From positions 186,001-250,000 of the forward strand of contig NZ_UUOC01000053.1 of assembly GCF_900590755.1 (NCBI RefSeq): a stretch of DNA of 64,000 nucleotides, in the 5' to 3' direction. Below, in pieces: positions 1 to 8,091 of this stretch. The DNA comes from Pseudomonas viridiflava. Its GTDB lineage: Bacteria; Pseudomonadota; Gammaproteobacteria; Pseudomonadales; Pseudomonadaceae. The first letter of the stretch is position 1. Each line of letters begins with the position of its first letter. The notes below the pieces were generated by a model. The model was not told where the DNA came from. It was given only the letters and a program-made list of their open reading frames with translations, and ran no database searches. The position numbers and the translations under genes were made by a program.

Positions 1-1571
1 GGCAGGCTCAGCAATTGCTCGATGGCGGGCCCGGCGTTATCCAGGTCCGCCAGGGTTTCAAACAGCGGCACCACGCGCATGGGCCGCTGCAATCCGGCCT
101 CTTTGAGCAGCAATTGCACCGCGAGCACGTCCGAAGCCGCGCCCGCCATGGAGATCACATACGAACCAAGCGACGCAGCCGGGGCCGCCGCGACTTCACG
201 ACAGGTCGCCAGTACTTCAGCCGTGTCCGCCGCCGGTTTGAAATGCGCGGGCAGCAGCGGTCGCCGGTTATTCAGTTCAGCCAGCAGGAAATCGACCCGC
301 GCCTGTTCGTCCCAGTCTTCATAGCGACCCAGGCCCAGGTAATCGGTGATTTCGGTCATGGCCGAGCAATGACGGCTGGAGTCCTGACGCACGTCGAGGC
401 GCACCAGGAAAAGGCCGAATGTCACCGCACGACGCAGACAGTCGAGCAGAGGCCCGTCGGCGATCACGCCCATGCCGCATTCATGCAGGGACTGGAAGCA
501 CAGCATCAGCGGCGCCAGCAACTCGCGGTTGTCGTGCAGAACACTTTCCGGCGCGGGCTGGGTGACGCTTAACGACGACTGCGCCCAGTTACGGGTCGCC
601 CGCAGGCGTTCACGCAATTGCTTGAGTACTGCGCGATACGGCTCGGCGCTATCACCGACACTGGCGCGCAAGGCATCGCTGGCTTGCTGCATGGACAACT
701 CGGCGGCCAGTTGATCAACATCACGCAAGTAAAGATCGGCTGCCATCCAGCGCGCCAAAAGCAGCACTTCCCGGGTTACGGCAGCGGTGACGTTGGGATT
801 GCCATCCCGGTCGCCGCCCATCCATGAAGCAAACCGGATCGGCGCGGCTTCCAGTGGCAGGTGAAAACCGGTGGCGGCATGCAGCGCGTGATCAGCCTTG
901 CGCAAATAATTGGGGACCGCGTGCCACAGAGAATGCTCGATAACCGCAAACCCCCACTTGGCTTCATCTACAGGGGTCGGCCGGGTGCGACGGATTTCTT
1001 CGGTGTGCCAGGCTTCAGCGATCAGCCGCTGCAAACGCTCGGTGATCTGCTCGCGTTCGGCGCTGCTCAGATCCCGGTGATCCAGCGCGGCCAACTGCGC
1101 GGCGATCGCATCGTATTTCTGAATCAGTGTGCGGCGTGCCACTTCAGTGGGGTGTGCGGTCAGGACCAGTTCGATTTCCAGCTTGCCCAATTGCCGCGCC
1201 AGGGATTCGCTGCTCTGCCCGGAGGTTTTGAGACGCTCCAGCAGCTCAGGCAGGACCCGTGATTCAAAAGGCTGCGGCTGTGAATCATCGCGGCGGCGGA
1301 TCAGCTGATATTGCTCGGCGATGTTGGCCAGGTTCAGGAATTGATTGAAGGCCCGGGCCACGGGCAGAAGCTCATCTTCGCCGAGGCCGTCCACACTGGA
1401 ACTGAGTTGTTCAGCGCCTTCGACAGAGCCTTTACGCCCAGCCTTGGCGCCCTTGCGAATGCGCTCGATCTTGTCGAGAAACTCAGGCCCGCGCTGATCG
1501 CGGATGGTGTTGCCCAGCAACTCGCCCAACAGGTGAACGTCCTCGCGCAAACGCGCATCGATATCCGCCAT
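1..1571 (-). CDS. ppc: Phosphoenolpyruvate carboxylase, N-terminal part (cut by window edge)
   Basis: Cytosolic enzyme that carboxylates phosphoenolpyruvate to oxaloacetate, an anaplerotic feed of the TCA cycle. The reverse-strand reading frame is open from the ATG at 1571 to the window edge and gives about 523 residues, beginning MADIDARLREDVHLLGELLG. It carries the family signature LVLTAHPTEVARRT with the catalytic histidine, and the FASWMGGDRDGNPNVT block. The full protein is about 875 aa, so the C-terminal part, including the second catalytic His/Lys region, lies outside the window. It is divergent from the small gene at 1778. Confidence 0.96.
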   Translation of the reverse strand, partial: MADIDARLREDVHLLGELLGNTIRDQRGPEFLDKIERIRKGAKAGRKGSVEGAEQLSSSVDGLGEDELLPVARAFNQFLNLANIAEQYQLIRRRDDSQPQPFESRVLPELLERLKTSGQSSESLARQLGKLEIELVLTAHPTEVARRTLIQKYDAIAAQLAALDHRDLSSAEREQITERLQRLIAEAWHTEEIRRTRPTPVDEAKWGFAVIEHSLWHAVPNYLRKADHALHAATGFHLPLEAAPIRFASWMGGDRDGNPNVTAAVTREVLLLARWMAADLYLRDVDQLAAELSMQQASDALRASVGDSAEPYRAVLKQLRERLRATRNWAQSSLSVTQPAPESVLHDNRELLAPLMLCFQSLHECGMGVIADGPLLDCLRRAVTFGLFLVRLDVRQDSSRHCSAMTEITDYLGLGRYEDWDEQARVDFLLAELNNRRPLLPAHFKPAADTAEVLATCREVAAAPAASLGSYVISMAGAASDVLAVQLLLKEAGLQRPMRVVPLFETLADLDNAGPAIEQLLSL

Positions 1572-1777
1572 CGTCCCTTCTCCCACTGTTTTTTATATAG
1601 GGGTGCCACGCCATTCATAGCCGGTTGCCAGTGAACAAGCGTGGAAAAATCCGCTCTACCCACAGTGCACCAAAATTGTGTGACACGCCAAATCCGTATT
1701 CATCTAGTCTCATTCATGAGCCTGATGGCTCACTACTCGACCAGACCTGCCGTCAGCGGGTAACCGAAGGGGTCCCT

Positions 1778-2116
1778 ATGAAAATCCGTGAGCTTGCCCA
1801 GCACTGGGAAGAGAATGCCAAAGGACGATTGACCAAGACCCGTTACGCGATTCACCTGGACATGGAGTCGGCTGCACGCCTGTCCGCGCTGACCGAAATG
1901 TACCCCAAACATCACCCGGAAGAGCTGCTGGGCGAACTGATCGGCGCGGCACTGGAAGAACTGGAAACCAGCTTCCCTTACGTCAAAGGTCAACACGTGG
2001 TGGCGACTGACGAGGAAGGTGATCCGCTCTACGAGGACGTCGGCCCGACTCCGAGATTCCTCGCGCTTTCGCGCCGCTATCTGCATGACCTGTCTGAAAA
2101 GCAGGACGCCGAGTAG
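1778..2116 (+). CDS. Small conserved cytosolic protein (pilin-assembly-annotated family)
   Basis: Protein of 112 aa without signal peptide or membrane segment, acidic towards the C terminus. The N terminus MKIRELAQHWEENAKGRLT and the stretch HPEELLGELIGAALEELETSFPY look helical. From memory, close homologues are annotated 'pilin assembly protein' in pseudomonads, but nothing visible in the sequence shows a role in pili. The frame stays open further upstream to 1625; the ATG at 1778 is chosen because conservation starts there in the relatives I recall. It lies divergent from ppc, as in P. aeruginosa. Function unknown. Confidence 0.8.
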   Translation: MKIRELAQHWEENAKGRLTKTRYAIHLDMESAARLSALTEMYPKHHPEELLGELIGAALEELETSFPYVKGQHVVATDEEGDPLYEDVGPTPRFLALSRRYLHDLSEKQDAE

Positions 2117-2230
2117 CACTCGACTTCACCCCTGATTACGTCGACACAACCTGGCTTTTATCGGCCAGGTCGTATCGTCGCGGGCGGCGTTTAACACCGC
2201 TGACGCAAGACCCTCGTTCAAAAAAAACCT

Positions 2231-2258
2231 GAACTATTCGAAAAGCGCGCCGGTCCGA
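2231..2258 (+). promoter_or_regulatory. Candidate AlgU (sigma-22) promoter upstream of the lptF gene pair
   Basis: GAACTA at 2231-2236, a 17-nt spacer, then TCCGA at 2254-2258. This resembles the AlgU/RpoE-type consensus (GAACTT, 16-17 nt, TCnnA) with one mismatch in the -35 box. It sits about 118 nt before the lipoprotein gene at 2376. In P. aeruginosa lptF is known to depend on AlgU, which makes the match more credible, but no transcript start can be seen here. Confidence 0.45.
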
Positions 2259-2375
2259 GCCATTAGCCATTACAGAAAAGCCTACGGATAGCAGACGGCG
2301 CTGCCTTATAGCTACCTCGCACGCTTCAGGCCCACGACTGTCATGGGAACACCCAAGATTTTCAGGAGTTACATA

Positions 2376-2804
2376 ATGGAGTCCAAAACGATGAACACCA
2401 TCACTGCCAACACCACATTCAAAGGCCTGCGCGGCATCAAGCTCGCAGCCCTGGCACTGGGTGCCAGCTTTGTCCTCGCCGGTTGCGCGGGCAACCCGCC
2501 GAGCGAGCAGTACGCCGTGAGCCAATCGGCAGTCAACAGCGCCGTCAGCGCTGGTGGTACCGAGTACTCCGCCGTAGAAATGAAGTCTGCTCAGGACAAA
2601 CTGAAGCAAGCCGAAATCGCCATGCAGGACCAGAAATACGACGAAGCACGCCGCCTGGCCGAACAAGCTGAATGGGACGCTCGCGTAGCAGAGCGTAAAT
2701 CCCAGGCTGCCAAGGCAGAAAAAGCCGTGCAGGACGCCCGTCAGGGTGTCAACGAACTACGTGAAGAAGGCATGCGTCAGGTACAGCCGGTCAAGGCTCA
2801 GTAA
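2376..2804 (+). CDS. DUF4398 lipoprotein
   Basis: Predicted outer-membrane or periplasmic lipoprotein of 142 aa. A signal peptide (residues about 20-36) ends in the lipobox LAGC with the lipidated Cys at about residue 37. The rest is a charged helical region rich in Ala, Lys, Glu and Gln (residues about 60-130), typical of DUF4398. The ATG at 2376 is preceded by AGGAG at 8 nt, so it is preferred over the in-frame ATG at 2343; an ATG at 2391 is possible. It lies 47 bp upstream of lptF and is probably co-transcribed with it. The helical part resembles the N-terminal half of LptF, suggesting related roles in the envelope. Confidence 0.9.
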   Translation: MESKTMNTITANTTFKGLRGIKLAALALGASFVLAGCAGNPPSEQYAVSQSAVNSAVSAGGTEYSAVEMKSAQDKLKQAEIAMQDQKYDEARRLAEQAEWDARVAERKSQAAKAEKAVQDARQGVNELREEGMRQVQPVKAQ

Positions 2805-2851
2805 CCCACGCTTTTCATGCATTTCGACTTCGATTTAAAGGATGAAATATT

Positions 2852-3634
2852 ATGCGCAAACAATTGATGATCCCTGCCCTGCTGGCCATGAGCGTTGCTC
2901 TTGCTGCTTGCTCGACGCCGCCAAACCAGAATCTGGAACAGGCACGTACCAACTTCTCGGCGCTGCAAAGCAACCCGAAAGCCACCCAGCTCGCCGCCCT
3001 TGAAACCAAGGATGCCAGCGACTGGCTGAACAAGGCTGACGCTGCTTTCCGCGCCAGCGAAAATGAAAAGAAAGTTGATCAGCTGGCTTACCTGACCAAT
3101 CAGCGCGTGGAAGTGGCCAAGCAGACCATCGTCCTGCGCACCGCTGAAGACAATCTGAAGAACGCGGCTGCCGAACGTGCCCAGGCTCGCCTGGATGCCC
3201 GTGACGCTCAGATCAAAGCGCTACAAGGCAGCCTGAACGCCAAGCAGACCGAACGCGGTACGCTGGTGACTTTCGGCGATGTGCTGTTTGACCTGAACAA
3301 GGCCGAGCTGAAATCCAACGGTCTGGTGAACGTCAACCAACTGGCGACTTACCTGCGTGACAATGCTGACCGCAAAGTGATTGTGGAAGGCTACACCGAC
3401 AGTTCGGGTTCGGCTTCGTACAACCAGTCGCTGTCTGAGCGTCGCGCTCAGTCCGTGCGCATGGCGCTGGTCAAGATGGGGGTTGATCCATCGCGCATCG
3501 TCGCTCAAGGCTATGGCAAGGAATACCCGGTTGCCGACAACACCAGCAACTCGGGCCGCGCCCAGAACCGTCGTGTGGAAGTGACTATTTCCAACGACAA
3601 CCAGCCGGTAGCACCGCGTTCGTCGATGCAGTAA
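2852..3634 (+). CDS. lptF: OmpA-family lipoprotein LptF
   Basis: Outer-membrane lipoprotein of 260 aa. Signal peptide and lipobox LAAC (Cys20), then a DUF4398-like helical region (residues about 30-130), then a C-terminal OmpA-like peptidoglycan-binding domain (about 135-250) with GYTDSSGS, the SERRAQSV helix and the NRRVEV end. The OmpA domain would hold the lipoprotein to peptidoglycan. In P. aeruginosa LptF is an AlgU-dependent stress protein. The strong hairpin at 3655-3689 closes the transcription unit. Confidence 0.92.
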   Translation: MRKQLMIPALLAMSVALAACSTPPNQNLEQARTNFSALQSNPKATQLAALETKDASDWLNKADAAFRASENEKKVDQLAYLTNQRVEVAKQTIVLRTAEDNLKNAAAERAQARLDARDAQIKALQGSLNAKQTERGTLVTFGDVLFDLNKAELKSNGLVNVNQLATYLRDNADRKVIVEGYTDSSGSASYNQSLSERRAQSVRMALVKMGVDPSRIVAQGYGKEYPVADNTSNSGRAQNRRVEVTISNDNQPVAPRSSMQ

Positions 3635-3654
3635 ACCGCTGACGCTGTAAATAC

Positions 3655-3689
3655 AAAGCCCGACCTGTGACGACAGGTCGGGCTTTTTT
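3655..3689 (+). terminator. Rho-independent terminator of lptF
   Basis: A 12-bp GC-rich stem (AGCCCGACCTGT paired with ACAGGTCGGGCT, loop GACG) is followed by a run of T. It starts 21 nt after the lptF stop codon. Confidence 0.93.
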
Positions 3690-3703
3690 ATTGTGGTCAC
3701 TAT

Positions 3704-3777
3704 TTGTAGGAGCTGCCGAAGGCTGCGAAAGCGGTGTGTCATAGGAAACCATTCGCAGCCTTCGGCAGCTCCTACAA
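3704..3777. repeat. REP-type inverted repeat, family A (copy 1)
   Basis: Two inverted arms start and end with GTAGGAGCTGCCGAAGGCTG and its complement, around a short loop of about 25 nt. Further copies of this family lie at 11290, 27488, 48383, 52527 and 58491. It sits between the lptF terminator and the convergent gene at 3786. Confidence 0.9.
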
Positions 3778-3785
3778 AAAGCGCG

Positions 3786-4115
3786 TTACGGCTGCAACTG
3801 CTGCGGCGGCTCTTGTTCTACGCAGCGCACGGCCTGCTTCTTGTTGTTGATCAGCACCCCGGAGAGCCCCTTCTGCGTCGTGTCGAACAGCACCAGCACG
3901 CCATCAATGCACTGCGCCACTTCTGCAGCCGGGGCGGCGGCGACTTTGTAGTCTTCGCCCGGCACGGTCTTGATCATCGTGAATTCGTTGAGCAGCAGCG
4001 CGTCTTCAGGCTTGGCGAAGTGTAAATACCCGTAATACCAGAGGGTGCAGACGGTGACGACAATGGTGCACAGGCCGGTGATTATCAGGGGAATGGCGTT
4101 ACGTTCTTCAGTCAT
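3786..4115 (-). CDS. Small single-pass membrane protein, unknown function
   Basis: Protein of 109 aa starting MTEERNAIPL. One hydrophobic segment near residues 8-30 (IPLIITGLCTIVVTVCTLWY) suggests an N-terminal membrane anchor with the rest in the periplasm. Two cysteines occur in the soluble part (about residues 68 and 97) and could pair. The ATG at 4115 overlaps the end of the hydrolase gene upstream by 8 bp, so the two are probably translationally coupled. I do not recognise the family. Confidence 0.8.
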   Translation of the reverse strand: MTEERNAIPLIITGLCTIVVTVCTLWYYGYLHFAKPEDALLLNEFTMIKTVPGEDYKVAAAPAAEVAQCIDGVLVLFDTTQKGLSGVLINNKKQAVRCVEQEPPQQLQP

Positions 4116-5016
4116 TGCGGCTCTCGGATTCGGGTTTGGGTGACGCCGGGTAATTCGGCACTTCAGCCAGGCGGCGCAGGCCATTGAAGTGCTGGGGGTC
4201 TTCCAGATATCGGACCATCACCTGTCGCCAGGTCGGGTCGGCAAAGGTCTGCACATGACCGCCCCGGGTCAGTTGCAAGACCCGTGGCGGCGGCGCGGCT
4301 TTATACAGGCTGATGCCATTGGCTAACGGCACCAGTGTGTCGTCCATGCTCTGGAAGATCAGCATCGGTGTGCCTGCCAATTGCGGCAGGCCATTGAGAG
4401 CGCTGTCTGAGTCCGGGATGAGCCACGACAGCGGGACTTGCAACGGCCAGGTCAGCCATGATGTGCTCAGGGTGTAACGGGCCACATCGCGATAGCTGGC
4501 CGGTGTGCCGTCGAGGATCAACGCCTTGAGCTTGCGCCGTTGTTCCGGGTGTTCCGCGAGGTAATGCACGCCCAGCGCGCCACCGATGCTTTGCCCCAGT
4601 ACGATCAGCGGTTTGCCCTGCACCTCAGGCGCCTTGTCGAGCCAGGCGAACGCTGCATCGATGTCTTGATAGATCGAAGGCAGGCTCGGTTCACCTTCGG
4701 ACAGGCCATAACCTCGATAGTCCAGCAGCAGCACCTGATAGCCCTGCTCCGGCAACCACCAGCTACCGCCCAGATGCCAGGCCAGATTGCCGCCGTTACC
4801 GTGCAAATGCAGCACCGTGCCTTTGACTGGCACGCCTTCTTTAGCGAGTAGCCACCAGCCGTGCAGACGTGTGCCGTCGGCCGTCGTCAGGGTGACATCG
4901 CGGTATTGAAGGTGGGCTTTTTCGGGGGTGAACGGCAGGCCAGGTTCGGGGTAGAACAGCATGGAGCTGCAGCCACTCAAGGATAAGAGCAGCAAGAGGG
5001 CTGTCAGGAATTTCAA
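4108..5016 (-). CDS. Alpha/beta hydrolase lipoprotein
   Basis: Predicted lipoprotein hydrolase of 302 aa. Signal peptide with lipobox LSGC (Cys16), then an alpha/beta-hydrolase fold: HGNGGN oxyanion-hole motif, DYRGYGLSEG strand/turn, nucleophile elbow GQSIGG, and a late acidic residue and HVQTF histidine completing a Ser-Asp-His triad. Resembles the YfhR/BEM46-like group; substrate unknown. The start chosen is a TTG at 5016, with AAGGAA 7 nt before it and a proper signal peptide behind it. The nearest upstream ATG (5160) would add 48 residues encoded by a repeat and is unlikely. Confidence 0.87.
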   Translation of the reverse strand: MKFLTALLLLLSLSGCSSMLFYPEPGLPFTPEKAHLQYRDVTLTTADGTRLHGWWLLAKEGVPVKGTVLHLHGNGGNLAWHLGGSWWLPEQGYQVLLLDYRGYGLSEGEPSLPSIYQDIDAAFAWLDKAPEVQGKPLIVLGQSIGGALGVHYLAEHPEQRRKLKALILDGTPASYRDVARYTLSTSWLTWPLQVPLSWLIPDSDSALNGLPQLAGTPMLIFQSMDDTLVPLANGISLYKAAPPPRVLQLTRGGHVQTFADPTWRQVMVRYLEDPQHFNGLRRLAEVPNYPASPKPESESRND

Positions 5017-5048
5017 GCGGGATTCCTTTGGTTGACGCGCGTTTTTAT

Positions 5049-5138
5049 GTGGGACCGGCTTCAGCCGGGAAGAGGCCAGTACACCCGCCCGAAATTGATC
5101 GCCTGAAATGCCGCCTTCCCGGCTAAAGCCGGTCCCAC
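5049..5138. repeat. REP-type inverted repeat, family B (copy 1)
   Basis: Inverted arms GTGGGACCGGCTTCAGCCGG and its near-complement, about 90 bp in all, between the hydrolase start and the gene at 5190. Related copies lie at 20681, 22976 and 30537. Each arm itself contains the small palindrome CCGGCT-AGCCGG. The bases just outside (5147-5178) are also shared with the copy at 20681. Confidence 0.88.
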
Positions 5139-5189
5139 TAGAAAGTGCATTGCAGGCCAAAATAGAATCTCCTACAGGTCACCTGACAC

Positions 5190-6467
5190 CTACAAAATAT
5201 TCGAATAATCCGCTTCGATCCGGTCCAGGCTCAGGTGGTTCAGGAAGTTCGAGAAGCACATCCATGCGGACAAGGCGTTCATGTCGCGAAACTGTTCGGG
5301 CAGGTATTTAGGCGGCACCACCAGACCTTCATCCACCAACTGGCGCAACGTGCGCATGTCCTCAAGGGTGGTTTTGCCGCAGAACAGCAGCGGCACCTGT
5401 TCCAGCTTGCCTTTACGCACGGCGAGCTGAATATAGTTGTAAACCATGATGAAGCCCTTGAGGTAGGACAAGTCTTTGGTGAATGGCAGCCCGTTAGGCA
5501 CCGAACCCCGGAATACCCGACTGGCATTACCGTAGCTTTCCGACATGCCAAAACCCTGCTCGCGGTAGAACTCGAACACCTGCAAAAAGTCAGCGCCCTC
5601 CTCGGCCATATGAATGGCGCGGGTGCGGTTGGTCAGCTTGCGCAAGCGGCTCGGGTAGGAGGCGAAGGCGATGACTTCCATGAGGATCGCCAGACCTTCC
5701 TGGGTCACCGTTGAAGAAGGCGGCCCTTTGGACAAGAAGGTGCAGATCGGCTGGTTCTGGCCGTTGAGGGTAGTGCCAACGTGCACCAGGCCTTCGTGGA
5801 CTTCCAGGGCGCGCACATCACGCTCATTGAACATCGCATCGGTGCGGATCTTGATGTAATCAGCGCCCGCCGCCGCGTCAGCGACAATACCGTCGGACTC
5901 AAAAACCCGGATGGTACCTTCCGCCTCACCAAAGACTTTGTTCAGGCGGCTTTGCAGCAGCGAAACCGCGTCCTTGGCAGTAAGAGTTTTCGGCTCATCC
6001 TTGAGGTCGCCGCGCCCGGCAATGTTATTCAGGTAGTCCGACAGCATCAGGCCCAGGTCGGCCAGGGTCGGATCACCGGCATGGAACGCATCGGAGGCGG
6101 CGCCATACAGCTCCTGAGAGATCAGCCCGAAATCCGAGGTGCCACGCGCTTCGAGCATGCGCACCACCATGCGGTATTCCTTGCACATGCGCCGCATGAT
6201 CTGCCCGACCGGATTGAACTGGCCCAGTTGGCGAGTGATGTCACGTTCGATGTTCTGGAATTCGAGTTTCAGTTCGGCCGAGTCGAAACCCAGGGGCCGA
6301 TTCTCGTAATAGGCGCGATCCACGGCGGGCATCGCCTTGCCCTTGGCGGCGAGGAAGTCCTTGCGTACATTTTCGTCCCATTTCACCGCATCCAGCACCC
6401 GGATTGGAGTCTGGGCAACCACGATGCGGTCCGACAACGTTCGAATAGTCTGCTGGTACTCGTCCAC
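5190..6467 (-). CDS. DUF1704 / QEGLA-family putative metallopeptidase
   Basis: Protein of 425 aa, no signal peptide, known in databases as the flavohemoglobin expression-modulating QEGLA motif family (DUF1704). It shows H224-E-G-L-V-H229, an HExxxH pattern, and the name-giving QEGLA at about 256-260 with a possible third ligand Glu257. The same arrangement marks the eukaryotic MATCAP tyrosine carboxypeptidases, so a zinc peptidase activity is inferred; the bacterial substrate is unknown. The start is a GTG at 6467 with TAAGGAG 6 nt upstream. It is followed upstream by a lipoprotein gene on the same strand with a 44-bp gap. Confidence 0.88.
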   Translation of the reverse strand: MDEYQQTIRTLSDRIVVAQTPIRVLDAVKWDENVRKDFLAAKGKAMPAVDRAYYENRPLGFDSAELKLEFQNIERDITRQLGQFNPVGQIMRRMCKEYRMVVRMLEARGTSDFGLISQELYGAASDAFHAGDPTLADLGLMLSDYLNNIAGRGDLKDEPKTLTAKDAVSLLQSRLNKVFGEAEGTIRVFESDGIVADAAAGADYIKIRTDAMFNERDVRALEVHEGLVHVGTTLNGQNQPICTFLSKGPPSSTVTQEGLAILMEVIAFASYPSRLRKLTNRTRAIHMAEEGADFLQVFEFYREQGFGMSESYGNASRVFRGSVPNGLPFTKDLSYLKGFIMVYNYIQLAVRKGKLEQVPLLFCGKTTLEDMRTLRQLVDEGLVVPPKYLPEQFRDMNALSAWMCFSNFLNHLSLDRIEADYSNIL

Positions 6468-6511
6468 CCAATGCTCCTTAGTGAGTCAGCCTTGGCTGTT
6501 GGGCATGTGCC

Positions 6512-7072
6512 CTACTTCGCTTGGCGCTGGTAGCGCGCCACCTCGAGGAAAACGTCTGAGTTGGCCGGGTTATCCAGGTAGCTGAACACCTGGTCTAGAG
6601 GGCTGGTAATCAACAAAGTCTCATCCTTACCTGCGCCATTTTTACCGGCCTGATTCTTTTCGCCGCTCAGCGAACCTTGCTCGACCCATTGGTTGAAGCG
6701 ATCAAGGTCCAGGTTGTAGACCACCAATTCGCCGGTTTCCGCCAATTCAAAGCCTGCCATGACGTAATGCCCCCCGTATTTTGTCGGCAAACCCGCCGAC
6801 ATATACCAGCGGCTGCCGTGCCGGGACACAGTAAACCTGTACTCGTCACGGTTTTTGCGATCGCCTTTACGATAGCTGGCCGCCTTGTAATCCGCAGGCC
6901 CGGCCCGGCTTATTTCCAGTTCAAGGGGCTCGCCCCAGGCGTTCTTGCTGGTCCAGACACCCAATAATTGCGGGGGTGCCGCGTCTTGATCCCGAATCGG
7001 CTCCTTGAAGGTTACCAGGCAGCCGCTCAACAGCAGGAACGACAAGGCGATCAACACACGCCATGCTTTCAT
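6512..7072 (-). CDS. Predicted lipoprotein, unknown function
   Basis: Protein of 186 aa with a lipoprotein signal peptide ending LLSGC (Cys18). The mature part has a LLGVWTSKNAWGEPLELEI stretch and further beta-rich segments (YRFTVSRHGSRWYM), suggesting a small beta-barrel-like or lipocalin-like fold, which is inference only. It lies 23 bp downstream of the TetR regulator and may share its transcript. No catalytic motif is recognisable. Confidence 0.82.
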   Translation of the reverse strand: MKAWRVLIALSFLLLSGCLVTFKEPIRDQDAAPPQLLGVWTSKNAWGEPLELEISRAGPADYKAASYRKGDRKNRDEYRFTVSRHGSRWYMSAGLPTKYGGHYVMAGFELAETGELVVYNLDLDRFNQWVEQGSLSGEKNQAGKNGAGKDETLLITSPLDQVFSYLDNPANSDVFLEVARYQRQAK

Positions 7073-7095
7073 GGGCTACTCCCGTGAGAGGCTGT

Positions 7096-7827
7096 TCAGT
7101 CCCGAACAGTTTTTGCCGTGCCCAGCACCAGATGCATCTGGCGAGTGAGAATACCGAGATTTTCCTCATCCGCTCCTGGTTGCGGGCCGTGCAGCAGGCC
7201 CTGATATTCCATCCGGCACATGACCCCCGTCAACACTTGAGCGTCGAGCAAAGGCTGGGCCGAGCCCATTACCTGCAAGAACCGGCAAGCACCCTGGAGC
7301 ATGATTTCCTGGTGAACATCCACCAGACGCGCAAGGCGTGGGTTGATCAGTGCTTCGTGATGGAAGGCATGTTCGGCGATCAGGTAGTGTCGTCGGGTCT
7401 GCAACTGATGTTTGATGTAGTCCATGGCGCTGACGGCAATTTCGTCGGCCAGCCGGGCACGAGCCGCGGGCGTGCCGTCGTTGCGCGCGACCATTTCCCG
7501 GAGCATGACTTCGGTGTTTTCCCAGAGCTTGGCCATATACACGGCGCTGCGCTCAACGTATTGGGAGAAGGCATCGGTGAGCAAATCGTCGATGTCCTTG
7601 AAGTAATAGGTGGTTGCCGACAGCGGCACATTGGCCTCGGCAGCTACTGCGCGATGGCGAACACCGCGCACGCCATCACGTACGACAATGCGCATGGCGG
7701 CATCGAGGATGTCCTGCCGGCGTTGTTCACTTCCCTGCCGACTGGCCTTGCGGCCTCGATACTCAACACTTAACGCCACGGCGGAGGCTGCTCCAGCAGC
7801 TCCATTTTGAGCAATCGAACGGATCAC
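7096..7827 (-). CDS. TetR-family transcriptional regulator
   Basis: DNA-binding regulator of 243 aa. The N-terminal helix-turn-helix (residues about 30-80) includes RRQDILDAAMRIVVRDGVRG, VRHRAVAAEANVPLSATTYY and FKDIDDLLTDAF, typical of TetR; the C-terminal part is an all-helical ligand domain. The start is a GTG at 7827 with AAGGAAA about 9 nt before it; the first 30 residues form a low-complexity extension. It is transcribed towards the lipoprotein and DUF1704 genes, which are possible targets. The effector is not identifiable. Confidence 0.9.
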   Translation of the reverse strand: MIRSIAQNGAAGAASAVALSVEYRGRKASRQGSEQRRQDILDAAMRIVVRDGVRGVRHRAVAAEANVPLSATTYYFKDIDDLLTDAFSQYVERSAVYMAKLWENTEVMLREMVARNDGTPAARARLADEIAVSAMDYIKHQLQTRRHYLIAEHAFHHEALINPRLARLVDVHQEIMLQGACRFLQVMGSAQPLLDAQVLTGVMCRMEYQGLLHGPQPGADEENLGILTRQMHLVLGTAKTVRD

Positions 7828-7879
7828 GACGTACTTTTCCTTTTTGCTTAACAGCTATCTGTCTGGCGCTCGGTAACCC

Positions 7880-7969
7880 TGTAGGAGTGAGCTTGCTCGC
7901 GATAGCGTTCCGTCAGTCAATAAATTTGCACCTGACCCGACGCCATCGCGAGCAAGCTCACTCCTACAG
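7880..7969. repeat. REP-type inverted repeat, family C (copy 1)
   Basis: Arms GTAGGAGTGAGCTTGCTCGC and the complement GCGAGCAAGCTCACTCCTAC enclose about 45 nt. It lies in the 264-bp gap between the TetR gene and the lysS end; apart from this repeat and the lysS terminator I see no gene in the gap. A second full copy lies at 50265, and partial or decayed ones at 20805 and 60596. Confidence 0.88.
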
Positions 7970-8049
7970 AAGGACACTAACCGCAGGCCAAATGCCACTT
8001 CTGCGCCCAATGTAAACCAACACGGCTGAACTGAAGCTTTCACAAGCTC

Positions 8050-8078
8050 AAAAAAAAGCCGCCCATCACAGGCGGCTT
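8050..8078 (-). terminator. Rho-independent terminator of lysS
   Basis: Read on the reverse strand, the stem AAGCCGCC / GGCGGCTT with loop TGTGATG is followed by a run of T, starting 14 nt after the lysS stop codon. Confidence 0.88.
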
Positions 8079-8091
8079 CTTCTCTCGTCAC

